Origin: Leptodontidium sp. MPI-SDFR-AT-0119
Taxonomy: Eukaryota; Ascomycota; Leotiomycetes; Helotiales; Leptodontidiaceae
Direction: 5' to 3'
DNA length: 64,000 nt
Assembly (NCBI GenBank): GCA_020726505.1
Contig: JAHLEZ010000023.1
Span: forward strand, 434,001-498,000
Shown: positions 10,266-24,100 of the stretch, piece by piece
Position numbering within the stretch: the stretch's first letter is position 1
Layout: the number at the start of each line of letters is the position of its first letter
Translations under genes and position numbers: made by a program
The notes under the pieces: model-generated
Told to the model about the DNA's origin: nothing
What the model saw: only the letters and a program-made list of their open reading frames with translations
Database searches by the model: none

Positions 10266-11783
10266 TGACCTCGTTTATACTTTATTATCAAAGTACTGTA
10301 CCTACCCAGGTAGGTAGGTCCTTCCTTCACTTGACGTTATGTTCCTTCCATTCACTTGATCCCCGTCCTGTCCTATGGCATCACGATTCACGGCAGAACA
10401 GGACCCAACTAGAATATCCGTACCCAGGTAATAGCGCAAGGTACCTTGCCTATCCCGATCCACATCCATGCCCATCCATGTCCATGTTCCAAGGTGGAAG
10501 GTCCTGTACCTGACCCCGCCCTGAATCGCCAAGGGACCTTCTCAAAGCGGCTTGGGTGCATCGGTGGGTGGACAAGCATTGCGGCTGTTCGCAGAACCCA
10601 GACGGCCGATCGTCCATGCCAAGAAGATAAGCTTGAACAGACGGTGTTGTTTGTGTGGAGAGATGCACAGAGATGAATGCACCACGAGAGAGAGAGATTA
10701 ATTTCCCCTGAAACGGCCATGGCTGATTGGTCGATGGTGTCAGGCACATGAGAGAGAATAGAGATACCTCATCCATACCCTTACCTTACCCTACTAGAGG
10801 CGCATAAACCTGCATAGGTGTGCATATTCTATGCACATCCTCATAAGGAAACACGCGCAATGACCGCGAGACTTGACGCGTTGGTTGCTCATCCATCCAT
10901 ACTCCGTACTGTCCCTACCTAGGTAGGTGAATGATTGGATGGAAGCCCGCATGCAGACGAATTTTCACCTGGGAGATTCCCTCCCTCGCGGAAACAGGCA
11001 GGAAGGAAACTTGCAGCGTACAGCAGCGGTCAGGCGTGCAATGCAGGATTCCCCCCAAGCCCCTCGAATCTCGACAGAAGCACGGAGGCACAGGCACGTA
11101 TGTATGGCTATGTAATTTGCTCAGTCCTCCCTGCATAGAGGCTGATCCACGATGGGAAGGTCGGTGATGTTGACTCGATAGCTAGATCTGGAGTTTCCCT
11201 TCGAAGAAAGGGGCGGCACTTTGCTCCGTCCGGGTGGCGTTCAAGCTTCAACGGCCGCCCCGAGTCAAGCCACACTTTAAATCCATGTCACATGATGGCT
11301 TGGGTACTTTGGGAATACATACACGAGACTTCGTGGGTAAACAACGGACAAGGGATATTTCTGCTTTTGCTGAATTGAAATGTGAGGTGTTTATCCGGGT
11401 CTTGCCTCTTGATATGGTTGGGAGAAGTGAAAGGACAGAATGGAGCCTTTTCCGGCTCAACGATGATCTTCTCTGACCACCTGACATTTGTATTTTTATT
11501 CTTACACAAGATACCTAGGTAGATCTACCATCCCATCGTTTATACGCTGATCGTAGCTGAACACAGGGTTAGTTAAGTAAGAAATAAAATAGATCGAAAA
11601 TACCCCCAAACGACATCGTCGGTTCTCTACTGATATGAATCTATAAACAACATTGATGCTCTTTTACAGTTTTGGCTCCTACAACACCATGGCCATACTG
11701 TACTGTAGCTTTCTAAGGGGTATAATACCAATGCACACTCACTGTTCGTATTCCTCCAATCCAGCTAACTCCGACCTCTAACA
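10266..11783. other. Intergenic with CCTAGGTAGG-type motifs
   Basis: No gene supported. Variants of TACCTAGGTAGGT recur near 10298-10318, 10415-10445, 10915-10927 and 11511-11522. The meaning is unknown. The opposite open frames around 10409-10776 and 10915-11167 lack family motifs. Confidence 0.4.
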
Positions 11784-14700
11784 TCAATTCTCCCCCATCA
11801 GGCTTTGCAAGTCCAAGTTAAACTCAGGAGAAAACTCCAATAAAGTATTCTTCAACGTCCCCATTTCTAAAACATAACTCCACAGCATAGTTAGGTTCTG
11901 CTCTGCTTTAGAACGATTCCCCCTACCAAGCGTCCAAAAGACACTGTACAATCCTTCAAGAGATGACACAAGACATTCCCTTGAGTCGAGTAGAAGGAGG
12001 AGACTGAGAAGCTTCAGGTACAGCTGGAGGAAAATCAGGGAGAGAATCCAGAAAGCCATCTAGAATCCACCCTCCCTGTGCAATAGGTGGGCTAGGGTTT
12101 GCCTGGCCAGTGGCCCAGAAGTTGAACAGCCAGAGGAGTCTGAATGATTCGTGGAATCTCGACTGAGTCTGCGGTTTGCATCTCATCACCAGAGCCCAAA
12201 TATTCAGCTCTGAGATTACCCTCGCCAAGAACTCCATCTAGTGATATAATACCAGAATTCCCGACCAGTTTGGAGATTTTGTCGGACTCGTTTATTCCAT
12301 TCTTTTCGGTTCCTTCGGGAGAAGATTCTGTCATCTCGGTACCCTCAACGAAGGCGTTCTCGGGCTCATCAGCAGGTCTTGCTGGGGGCACTGCCTGATT
12401 ATTGCTGGAGATATTGGCCTCGGCATTTCCCACCGTTAACCATGGAGCCTCTAGAATAATCGGAGCCTTAAGATGAGCTACAAGTGGTACCGTTCGCTCA
12501 ATGGCCTCAAAATCACTAAACCGCATCATCTGCCTCCGTCCTGAATTCTCTGCATCCCCTACAGCCTTCCTCTTCCCGTTTACAGGCACAGCACTGAATT
12601 CTTGTTGTAGACTTCTATCATGCACCTGCTGCCTCTTGAGAAGTTGAGCTACATACCACTCAACTAACTCGTCTTCTTGTCTTCGGAGTATCTTTTTCTT
12701 TTCTTGTTCAGAAGTGCTAGGTTCCAGAGATTTCATCTCGTGAGCATGGAGCTTTTGAAGTGCAATGCTAGTCGACAGCGTTTGATTAATAAATGGTGTG
12801 CGAGCAATTCGTGGTTGAGGGAGCAGGAAATGGAGCAGACGATGTCTGAATAGGCCCAACACCCCGGGACTTGTTAACAGCTTGAGCAGAAGTGGAAGTT
12901 CCATGAGAACCTGGATTAACAGCCCGATCACCAGACCGGACTTTCACTCCGTATCCACCCTCCTCCTCCTCAACTTCCACACTTCTCCATCCACCATCTC
13001 CTCCTCCTACCAATCTAACTTCCCCACGTCCACGAGTACCGCTCTCCCGTCTACCTCCTCGGCTCATAGCCTGTCTCAACGGTAAAGCCGCATGCCACTC
13101 ATCCCACTCATCTCGCTGTCTCATAACCACTTCAGCACGTTCCTGTGCAGTAGTATTCTCATCCAGTCATCTCCGTTCTCGCTCAGGCCGACATTGAAGA
13201 GCGCTGCTCAACAACATGGTATAGTTAACTGCTTATCTTGGATCGGCTATGGCTGCCTGTGTTCTGGCGCACCAGGAGAAGAAACGTCCAATCTATCAGC
13301 ACTCTCCACCATCATCCTCAACTCCACACCCCCAGCACTCGCATCTTCCTTCTCGTCCTCAACAAGCTTCTTCTCCAACTCAACTCGATCCTTCCAATCC
13401 CCATCCCCCATCTTCCCCAGCATTCTCGCATTTTCTGAACCCAGAACATCGCCTAGTTCCCGTTTGTCTTGGAGATTGTTTGTGTTGTATTTATAGCCTA
13501 CGAGCTTGGCGAAATCGAGTCTATGGCGGGTGTTGAGGAGATATTCGTGGTTTCCTCTTCGTTCGATGAATTGTTTGGAGGGTTAGTGGAAGTCGATTGT
13601 GAAGAAGGGGTTTGGGTGGTTGGCGGGGAGAGATATGCTACCGGCTGGAGGGACCTATGATGTCGAGGTATGATGTGAAGACAGTACTTCTTGGGCGGTA
13701 GATGAAACTGGCTTGCTCTCTTGTTTGCCCTCTCCGTATGCGATGTTCTTGTTGCTTCTACTACTTTCTCTGCGGGTGTTCCTGGGACCTGTAGTGGACT
13801 CTTCGGGAACATTCCTAGAACGGTCTCTAGAAATATCTCTTCCAGAATCTCTGCCAGTACTTCCAGGCTTACCGGCCAAGGCCGCCTTTAAAGGCAGCTT
13901 TGTTGGTGGCTCTTCCTTAACACCTCCAACCCTCTTCCTCTTCGACCGTGTCACTGCCAGTCCCACTGATCTTTGGTGACTCCCAGTCATGAATATTTCT
14001 TGGCACTCGGAGTCTGGGCAGACATCGTATTGTCTCTCAGATACGCCGTCCGTTCTTGAGAAATTCCTCTCCCGTTCCACATTCTCATCAGCATAGGGGC
14101 CGATGGTGGGCGAGGGCGTGGACCTGTGGGGATTAGAATTGGAGTTGTACTGGCTGCGATTCCTTCTTGGGTTGGGAGATTCTGCGTTGGCGTGATGATG
14201 GCGGGCTTTGATATTGGAGTAGGGAGATATATGGTTCTCTTATTCTCGGCTGAGAGTCTTTTAGAGATCTTATCGAGGAAATCACTAGCGTCACCGAGGT
14301 TAGAGCCATGATGGACATCTGTTGGTGGAGGGCCGAGGTTTGTGACACGCCAGCCAAAGGATCAGCAAGCTGGATTTGTCCCAAGCTGAACCCATCAATG
14401 GGTAATAACGGCCGCACAACTTGAACAGGTACCGATACAGCGTCAAAAAACTTATGTACTTGTACTTGGACCGCTGGGGTTAAGACTGGACTGGGCATGG
14501 GTTTGGAATATCCAGCGTCGTCAGCCTCGTACGCTTGTCCTGCATCCCCTTTGCTATCCTCAATTTCCGCACCATTTCCCAGCCGCCCACCTCCGAAGTC
14601 GAAATTCGGATTCAAATGACCCCATTGGTGCACCGGCGGTACCGCGATACCTCTCGCAGCGTCTGCAGAAGCTCGTACGAAAGCCGCCCACTGCATACTT

Positions 14701-15010
14701 GCTTGCGCGGTGAACGGATCCATCATGAATGATCTAGGACTCATATACATGGTGTGCTGGAGGAAGGGGGACATTTTCTGTTGATACTATGTAGCTTCTC
14801 CCCATTCCATTGTATTTGATTGCTGCTGTTGAAAAGCACCATGGGGACTCGGCGTGCGACTTGGTGATTGGAAAGGTGTTGAAGGTGGACGCGATGGTGG
14901 CTGCCTATCAATCCATGAAGGAATCCTCTGGAGCTTCTCCACTTCCTCCACCATCCTGTCGAAAACTTGTGTGATTCTGTGCGGACTGGCGATGTTGAGG
15001 CTCAGTGGTA
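11784..15010 (-). pseudogene. Broken gene for a low-complexity, probably nuclear protein of unknown family
   Basis: Protein-like sequence runs along the minus strand for over 3 kb but keeps changing frame. From the 5' end: VFDRMVEEVEKLQRIPSW, then SPSRTPSPHGAFQQQQSN, then TAG at 14787-14789, then MSPFLQHTMYMSPRS in the same frame. The frame shifts near 14355 (to DASDFLDKISKRLSAEN) and again near 14250 (to HHHANAESPNPRRNRSQ), with no intron that fits. The next stretch has YDVCPDSECQEIF and a basic KRKR cluster. Further blocks in changing frames are TRHRLDFAKLVGYK near 13500, QRDEWDEWHAALPLRQAM near 13100, RRQEDELVEWYVAQLLKR near 12700 and LEGLYSVFWTLGRGNRSK near 11950. Some junctions may be introns, but at least the TAG and two shifts look like lesions or assembly errors. 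I do not recognise the family. Confidence 0.55.
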
Positions 15011-15344
15011 TTTATTTACCTCGACGGCAGTCTCCTCGTGACCTAGCCGAGAGGTGCTAATGAAATATCGGGACCTACCTATGCGGTTCTAGACCTAGCG
15101 GTCTGGTTGAGGACGAGAGGATAGAAGAACATGGGTTAAATCCCATTGGAACCCTCGGTGTAGGTAGTCTGCTGTCATTTGTATTCATTGGGGAAGTGTT
15201 GAAGGCATTGTCATCTTCGGGGTTCTGTTTAGAAATTTGGAAGTAAACATTGAGACATCAAAACATCATCAAATAAATAGAAGCTTCAATGAATGCATTC
15301 GATACAATGAACTAAGTATTTACTTTAGACGATCAGGTCTATCA

Positions 15345-18300
15345 TCAGCCCTTATTTCCCAAAGACCACAGCTCCTTGAATCGACTTCTCTTGGTCTCAA
15401 CCAGTATTTTTGGCTCCCCCGCCTCAACAATACTACCCTTCTCCATCACCACCACGGTATCAAAACCCATCACCATCTCTAGCCGATGACTTACCATGAC
15501 TATAGTATAACTTTCAAATTCTTCATGTATGATCCGTTGCATAGCTCGATCCGTTTCTCGGTCGACATTAGAACTGACTTCATCCAGAAGCAGAACCCCG
15601 CCAGGTCTATCACCACCAACAGCTCCAAACTCCGCTGTGAAGTCTCGAGCACGAATTCTTGCCCGCAATACTGCACGCGCTAGACTAAACAGCTGTTTCT
15701 GGCCTTGGGAGAGCATCTCCACCGACATACCAGATTCCAACCCTCCTCGCTGCTCAATCGCAGACCACAAGCCAACAATCTCAAGAACTGCTTGGCATTC
15801 TTCTGGAGTAGATTTGTTGAACGGATCCAGATTTGACTTAAACGGCGTCCCATCAGGCAGAAATACCGGGTCTTGAGGGATGGCAATGATTCTCTCCCGG
15901 AGCGTGGAGCGGCCGATTCGATGCAAATGGATATCATCAATGACAATATTCTTCGAGCAAGATAACAGAGGATCCAGAAGCCGCAGGAGGAGTAGAATCA
16001 TGGAAGACTTCCCACTTCCACTTCTCCCACATATCGCCACTTTCTCTCCTGGCCGAATAGACAAGTTCAAATTCTTGATCGCAAGACTCGACTCGTTTCC
16101 AGTGCTAGCATACGAGGCTGATACACCACTAATCTGAATGGCGCCTCGCATCGGCCACTCTCTTGGCGGGATCACATTCTCTCCCTCCAGACTCTCGGGT
16201 TTGACGTTCTGGCTGAAGTTCTGGCTGAAGTTCTTCAATCTGGTAACTGCACCAATCGAAGTCTCGATTTGCGTGAACCACCGAATGATATAGTTCAGCA
16301 CGTCTCCAAATGTCATGAGTGTGACCAAACTCGCTCCGGTGAAACCGCTGCTAGCTCGTAGCTGTGTAGCTAAAGTAACGACACCTACTGCGAGGAGCAT
16401 CACGAGGATTTGGAGGGTGAATAAGAGCCAGCGTTGAACCATAGCCAGTAAGTACGCAGGTCGTTGCGAAGTATTGAGGAGAAGATTGTTTGTTTCGATG
16501 CCGTTTGGAACCCACCCGAAAGCTCGGAATGTGGCCACGTCTTTGATGGTATCCAGGAAATGGGTACTGAGCAAGTTAGTTCGACTGTCTTTCCTCTTCA
16601 TCCAGTCTCGTAAAATTGGGGTAGAACAACGTACTACAATGGACTCTTAGCTTCGAGATCCAAGAAACGAAGCTGTCGTGATGTGCGAAGATAGAACTTC
16701 TGGATACCCCATAGAATGACGAAAAGCACTGGATAGCTCAAGGCCAGCCAAGGCGAAGCAGTTGCTATCACAGCCCCCATCCCGATAGCATTACACGAAT
16801 CTAAAGCCAGATTCGTTACTGCAATCGGTAGTTCATTGTCAATGAGCGTCATATCCTGAGAAAAGAGATTCGTTACGAGTCCCGTATCCGTGCTCGTGAA
16901 GAATCCCAAGGGTGCTGTGATGAGAGTGCTCAAAGCTGCTTTGTGGAGTTTAGATCCGGACACCAGGACCATTGTCCTGTAGCAGATGAGGAAGACGAAG
17001 AAGACCGATCCTACGTAGCACATCTGGAAGAGTGCATAGAGGCCAACGTAGAACGATTTGGATCTGGATGGGTGGGTGGATGAAACATCTTTCGACCAAA
17101 ACTCGAGCCACACATTGCCCCAGTTGTAGAAGAATCCCCAGCCCAGCCCGAAAACGATGAACGCGGTGATAGAGGTCTTTCCTAGGCTACCGAGGTAGTA
17201 CTTGTATACCGTAGAGTCTCCAATCATTCGCTTCTTCTCATCAACATGGCCAGACCCAAGTTGCTTTGGAGTGGTTGCTTGGACTTCGCATTTGATACTC
17301 TCATCCGTTACGACAGTCGATGTAGTTTCAACCGAAACGCGATCATCTGATGCAGATATTCCCAAGCTATGGATGTACTGCTCATTTGAAAGGAGATCTT
17401 TGAATGAGCCCTGTTCGGCAATTGTACCATTGGATGCCAAAGCCACGATATGATCAGCAGATGGCAAATGCCGAATCGTATGTGTACACAACATACAAGT
17501 CGCATTTCGACTTTGAATGAGCCCATCCGATCCAAAGACTCGACGAAACACTTGATCTTCAGTATCTGCATCTAGCCCGCTCAGAATGTCGTCAAAGATG
17601 TAGAAGTTTGAGTCCAGGTACAATGCTCTCGCCATTGAGACTCGTTGCTTTTGACCACCACTCAACGATATCCCATCGCTTCCTATTATTGTTTCGTCGC
17701 CTCTGGGGAGGATCGCAAAATCGGGCTCAAGGATTGTCGCGCGGATGACTTCCTCGTATCTTGCTTTTCTGAAGTCCGAGAACCCGATGATGTTGTTTTT
17801 GATTGAGGTGTTGGAGAGGTACGGCACTTGGTCGCAGTACCCTATTCGGCGAGAAACAGTGCTTGAATCTATGATGACTTGACCTTCGACGACAGGCACT
17901 TCCCCGAGAAGAGCTTTGCATAATGTCGATTTGCCCGACCCCACGGGTCCAACGACGAGTGTGAGTTGTAATGTTGGGATATCGAGGTTGATCTTGCTCA
18001 ATGTCATCTTGTCTAACTCCCACCCAAAGGAACCATCCGTAATGGACACAGCAGATCCAAACTTCTGTTCAGTCTCATCATTGGATCCTCCAATGATTTC
18101 GGTCTCAAATCTTGGTGTACGATAATCATGTCTAGGATCTTGTTCCAAGAATTCCTGTATTCGTTCGAGACAAGTGAACGCTGCTAAAAGATTCGGGGTA
18201 TTCTGAAAGATGTACGACAGAGGATCCGCGAGAAGCAACAGGTAAGACATTGAGGTGAAGATAGTCGTTGAATCGAGAGTCCGAGACGTGACTGCGAAAG

Positions 18301-19877
18301 TCATGACGGGGCACAAAGCAATAGGGAGGAAGCCGAATGTTATTGCAATAACGTAAACTGCTCGAAATCTAGAAGCAGCCTTCAACTCATCCACCCTCAT
18401 TGACTGAATCAAATCCTCCACAGGAGCAGCAAGACCAGAGATCTTCAAATGCTTCATGTTGGAAATGACATTCGCCGTTAACCCAACTCGTTTCTGGATT
18501 TTCTGCATCCAAATTTTCTGTCTCTCTCCCGTGTAGCGATTGGCAAATGCGCCACCGATAACACAGCAGAGGACCACAATAAGAGGTGCTGCAACAGCAG
18601 CTCCAAGTTGACGTTGAAGAAGCCAGCTGGCGAGTGCCACTTCAACAGAGTTCCCCCAGAACTCATGGAGGTTCAAGAATCCGAGTCGAATACGCTCGAC
18701 ATCGGTGCTCATCAAAGTGACAGCTGCTGAGTCCCCAGACGATGTCAACTTCATTTCAGTCGTCTTCAGGTAGATCGCTCCCCCAAGTGCCCCTCGACAT
18801 TTGCATAAAGTCCGCTCATGAAAATACCAGTAGAGAGACGTCGAGACAGCGATTCCCATATAGATCAGAAATGCAGCTCCGATCAACCCGTATCCAAAGT
18901 TGTTGGGTGATTCTTCATCTGACTGCTGGAGATAGTCGAGCAGGGTGTTGATGAGGAATGGCTGGCAGAATCGGAAAGCAATGAGCCCGACACGAGGGAC
19001 TACAGGGAGTAGAAGTGAAATGGACAGTGTTTGTGAGAGAGCTTTCGCAAGTCCGAGACCGTATTTCCTGCCTCTGGTGCTCGAATTTTGAAGATAATCC
19101 CTGAGCTTCACCTGCAAATCCTCTGTTCCAAGTCTCAGATCCAGTGTGAAGAGGTCATCGAGGGTCAATATCGTCCGATACCCATTCCAAAAAATGCTGT
19201 ACAACCAAGTATAGGCAGCAAGGCCAAATATCCCCGTTGTTTCTTCAGGACTGTGCTGCTTGGAGTTCCATTGTACTTGATTCGACTTTTGTTTGGACTC
19301 GAAGAGAAGAAGGACCATCTTAGCGACGATGCTTGTGGTAAACAATCGGCAGAATACGACATCCTCAGAGCTGACTGCAGCTAGCCAGAGGGTTCTGGCT
19401 CTAACAACATCGAAGAGGGTTGTAAGCAGCAGAAATAGTTGTATCAGTGCGGATGGACGTGGTGACCGTGTGTGTTCAAGTCCCGACAGAGGTACAATAC
19501 AAAGCGCGGAAAAAAATGGCAGAGCGGTCGCAGATGTGAAGACTACATCTGTGTTACTTGAACGGGCGCAAGTTATCACTAGGACTAGATATATGGTACT
19601 GGTCGTAAGGGCAGATGCCTAGAACCAGTTTAGCTGGTGGCCGTCAAGCAGAAAACGACTGTCATACCAATTTGCTGTTTGCTAACCGGCGCCATTGGAC
19701 AACTTTTGGATGCCGACGGAGGAATAAAACTCTGGGAATGACAACAGCAGCAAATATTGAATTTGGGACCAAGGAGAAGAAAATGTTCTCGAATCGTATT
19801 GTGAAATCAAAGTCATCTCGGCAGTGGCGCACGGCAGGCCCAACGGACCTATCACCGTCACATCCCGAGAAGTCCAT
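15345..19877 (-). CDS. ABCC-type (MRP-like) ABC transporter, 1471 aa
   Basis: Three exons: 19668-19877, 16635-19618 and 15345-16566, with introns of 49 and 68 nt; the second junction restores SPLYTHFLDT, the usual start of an ABCC loop. The first exon is the short N-terminal TMD0-like segment (MDFSGCDGDRSVGPAVRHC). Order is TMD0, TMD1, NBD1, TMD2, NBD2. NBD1: Walker A GPVGSGKST (about 632), signature LSGGQKQRVSMARAL, Walker B FYIFDDILSGLD. NBD2: Walker A GRSGSGKSS (about 1250), signature LSQGQKQLFSLARAV, Walker B GVLLLDEVSSNVD. NBD1 has Asp after Walker B where NBD2 has the catalytic Glu, as usual in ABCC proteins. It exports conjugates or metabolites across the plasma or vacuolar membrane. 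It is transcribed away from the siderophore-type NRPS across a shared 1.3-kb region, a pairing known for NPS6 genes, so export of that product is the best guess. Confidence 0.95.
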
Positions 19878-21162
19878 GACGACGACCAATCAATCGCGTC
19901 TCAATCAACGATGTAAAAGATCTTTAGATCTCATGAACCGCAGTGTATCAAATAAGCGGAACATTCGAAGACTTGAAAATGTATCCCGGATCTCCTCAGC
20001 TGCGAACATCAGGCTATTTGCAAATAAACTGTTGAGGCAGCACATTGCCACACTCGATCTTCTCAAATCAAGATGCTTGTTATTGTATTTACAAGCAACC
20101 CTGGGCTAGACTGGTAGACTAACGTCCCTTGTCAAGATATGGAAGCTTCCCCGAGACACTTGTCTATCTTCCCGCGAGGCACAGTCCGGTTGCCTCCACC
20201 AGCAGCTGTCAAATCAATCACTTAACCGCGATAACCTCGTAAACTCACCCCACCCTCCTGCCCTATTGCCAACCACCATAAGTTGCATAACTATGAGTGT
20301 GGCTCTGATGCCAAGCCAAGATAAGCCCTAAAGCACGACGACGAATGCACGTCGACTTTGCCAAGAGTTGAGGTATGTAGGAGAACGGATGAAGCTGTCG
20401 ACAACGCAGAAGATGGTGAAGCGACGGATCTGTGCCGCTTTTTCACAGAAAAAGTTCGTTGTTATATGGTAGGTTCTCTGGTAACCACGAGTGTGGGCGC
20501 TCAGCACCTGCACCACCTTCCCAAAACAATGTAATCACGGCGATGATCCCTCTCTTCTCGGGTTGAAGATTTTTGCCGCTGCCGATTCTCCCAATCATAA
20601 CACTAATCCAAGGAACATACAGAATCTCAGGGTTACAGAAAATTCCGTTGACTGATTAATACTTGGACCAGAAGCACGAGGCGTCCCAATGTAGTTCATA
20701 CCGATGAAACTCTGCAAACTGTGCCTTGAATCTGCAGCGGGCTCCCGGATGGCCAGATGCCCAACCTCAACGACATGGGTTGAATCAATTGAGCCCACTA
20801 GATGGCGATAAACAACGCCCCGTCTGCAGGCCTTCCAAACTATTTGTGTAACGGAATGGTTCTTTACTTGTCCATCGGTACGGACCGCATGACATTATCA
20901 ACGTTGGAGGAGACCCCATGGAGTTTAACATGCGGGCCATCGCGTCGGTCCAGATCTTCGCCTCCCAAGCACAGCTGTTAACAAACGGTTACGACCTCCT
21001 GAACAAGGATAAATCCGAGCGTTATGTTCTCGCAATGGCTAGCTAAGATTTGCCTTTATATCGTCTCATCTTGTTTCTTAGTTTTCGAATGCAGCTTCGG
21101 CAATTCCGTCAGTGAAATCCGTCGTTCTTCGACACCATCTCATAAAACCTCCATCTTGAGAA
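19878..21162. promoter_or_regulatory. Shared divergent promoter region, ABC transporter / NRPS
   Basis: 1.28 kb between two divergent start codons. Iron-regulated siderophore genes in moulds are repressed by GATA factors (SreA) at HGATAR sites. I find matches at 20164-20169 (minus), 20229-20234, 20319-20324, 20806-20811 and 20895-20900 (minus). Five is close to the three to four expected by chance in this length, and none extends to ATCWGATAA, so iron control is not shown by sequence. Confidence 0.4.
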
Positions 21163-24100
21163 ATGGCACAAGGCGGCACAGATACAAGCGAGAAGTTTCG
21201 GTGGATGCTTCAGTGGAATACAAACCTTCCTCGACCTGTGGAAACCCCTGTACACACGCTCATCAAGGCACATGTTGCCCAACACCCTGACTCCCAGGCG
21301 GTATGTTCATCAGATGGCGATCTCACGTATGCTGAGCTTGATGATTATTCGAATCGCCTAGCGAGTAAACTCAGGGGTAAAGGCGTTGGATCGGAAGTTG
21401 TTGTTCCAGTAGCTTTTGAGAAGTCTCGATGGGCTGTCGTCAGTGCCTTGGCTGTGCTGAAAGCAGGCGGCGCTTTTCTCCTCTTGGACACTTCTCAGCC
21501 AATTGCTCGATTGAAGTCCATTGTCGAGCAAACTGGCGCTCAATTGGCCCTTTCATCATCGACATTCAGCTTAGACTGTAGAAGTTTGATCGACGAAGTA
21601 CTTGTGGTAGAGGATGAGAGCCTTTCGGGACTTGGTGACGACCAATCTTCATCAATTATCGAACCTAGCAATGCTGCCTACTACATCTTTACTTCTGGCA
21701 GCACTGGGAGCCCAAAGGGCGTCATCAGTAAGTACTCTCGCTAAAGCTCCTTTCAAAACAACATAGAGTTTGAGATCGGATGTTGGCACTGACAAAGTTC
21801 CGGGTTGTAGTCGAACACTCCCAACTCTCAACTACAGCAGTGTTTTGCGGTAGGAGAATGGGATATGAAGCAAAGCCTCGAGTCTTCCAGTTTGCATCTT
21901 ATGCATTCGATATGTGCATAACGGATATTTTCGCGACACTGGTCCATGGCGGGACAGTCTGTATCCCATCTGACTCGGAGCGAAATAACGACATAGTAGG
22001 TGCTATGCAGAGGATGAAAGTAACCAGCGCAAGATTCACACCTTCACTAGTGAGCAATTTGGCTCTAGAAGAGGCTTCGTCATTGAAGAGCTTGATTCTC
22101 GGGGGAGAAAGCTGTCCCGCCGCATTGGCAAACTATTGGGCTTCGAAGTTAAGGCTTATTCTGGCATACGGACCTACTGAGGGATGTGTAGTCTGTATTT
22201 TCTCCGAAGCGAGTGATCACGAATGTGCTGCAGGAGAGATCGGGCGTCCCGTCACTTGTGATGCTTGGATCGTCAAGCCAGAGGATCCCAACGTGCTTTG
22301 CGAGATTGGAGAGACGGGCGAACTTTTGATTCAAGGTCCAAATGTTGCTAGAGGATACTTGAATGACCAAGTGAAAACTGATCGGCAATTTGTACATGAT
22401 CTGGCGTGGATGCTGCAACTCAACGGCACAAACTCTGAACCTCAATATAGAGCATACCGAACTGGAGATCTGGCCAAACTCACAGATGATGGAAGATTGT
22501 GCTGGGTGGGAAGAGTTGATAATCAGGTGAAAATTCGAGGTCAACGGCTGGAACTCGAGGAAGTCGAAAAGCGCCTACATGACTGCTTGAACGAGCTTGG
22601 CGTCGAATTGAGACAAGTTGTGGTAGACGCGGAGATGCTGCCGGGTATGGCAAGCAAGCAACTTCTTGCATTTTTATGCTTGAGAACAGAGGACTCGGTT
22701 GGATATCTGGACTGGGATACCGAAGACCCCTCGAATCCCGCTCTTTGCACCAGTTCGGAAGAGCAGACACGATTTCTGTCGATTGTGTCGAAGCTCGAAA
22801 CCGCAATGAGAACTGTTCTTCCGGCCTATGCAATCCCATCCGTCTGGATCCCGCTTCGTGATGTACCTTTCACTCTTTCCCGGAAGAGAGACCGCAAGCG
22901 GCTACGCATAGCTGTCTCTCGTCTGTCGGCCAAGCAGCTTTCGGTATTCTTTCGGCCAGCTATGTCGAATCTATCAAACCGCAGTGACGTCCTCACAGCA
23001 AACGAGTTAAGCCTGCAGAAATTATGGGCGGCAGTCTTTGGAATTGACTGTTCCAGTATCGAAGTCACCGACAACTTCTTCTCAATTGGGGGCGATTCGG
23101 TTTTGGCAATCAGACTTGTAGCTGCTGCCAGAACACATGGTCTTGACTTGAGTCTTCAAATTATTTTCCAGAATCCACTATTGACTGATATGGCGCAAGC
23201 TACGGAGATAATATCGGGCCAAGACAGGAAAGAAGTTGTAATCCCACCCTTTTCACTGCTGAATAGCAGTTGGGATGTCCACGACGTCCGGCAACAGGCC
23301 GCGAGCCAGTGTGGAGTCGATTACCTCTCAGTCGAGGATATCTACTCATGCTCTCCTATGCAAGAAGGTTTGATAGCACTGTCTTCTAAAGATGCTGGTA
23401 CATACCTCTTACGCTTCGTCTTTCATATGCCAGAGGATGTGGATCTTGAAAAACTTCATGCTGCTTGGGGAACTGTCTCGAAGCGAACCCCTGTGCTGAG
23501 AACAAGATTTGTCGACTACAACGCAGAACTATTACAGGCTGTCATTGACGAAGAGATTGATTGGAAAGTAATCAAGCAGGATTTGGACAACTTCCAAGAC
23601 GATGACGAGGAAGTGGACCGGATTCTTGGCAAGAGAATGTCACGACACACAGTTCTTCGGCCGCATGGGTCAAAGGCACCGATATTGGTTTGGACGATTC
23701 ACCATGCTCTCGTTGATGGCTGGGCCGAGTCCAACATCACAGCGTCGGTGGAGGATGAATATCATGGAAATATATCTTCCTTGTCAGCAACGCCAATGTT
23801 CAACAGGTTTATCAAGCATCTCGGAGAACAAGACCAAGATTCCGCCAAAGCATTTTGGAAACAGCATTTGGCCGGCGCCCCGATTGCAACCTTTCCCCCG
23901 CTACCGCATTCCACATATGTCCCAAAGATAAAGCGGTCGAACCGAATCGCTGAATTGACAGCTGAGCAAGGTGTGGAGCTGGACCACAAAATCACATTTG
24001 TCAAAGGCGGATCGTCAACAGTTGCTACCATGATCCAAGCTGCCTGGTTCATCTTGGTGGGAATCTATTCGAATAGTTCTGATATCATCACTGGCGTTAC

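Noticed and set aside
19470..19490. GTTCAAGTCCC resembling a tRNA T-arm
   Set aside because: It lies inside the ABC transporter exon and no matching acceptor stem or D-arm is present around it.
19878..21162. Cluster of GATA sites as proof of iron regulation
   Set aside because: Five HGATAR matches against about 3.7 expected by chance in this length, and none has the extended ATCWGATAA form.
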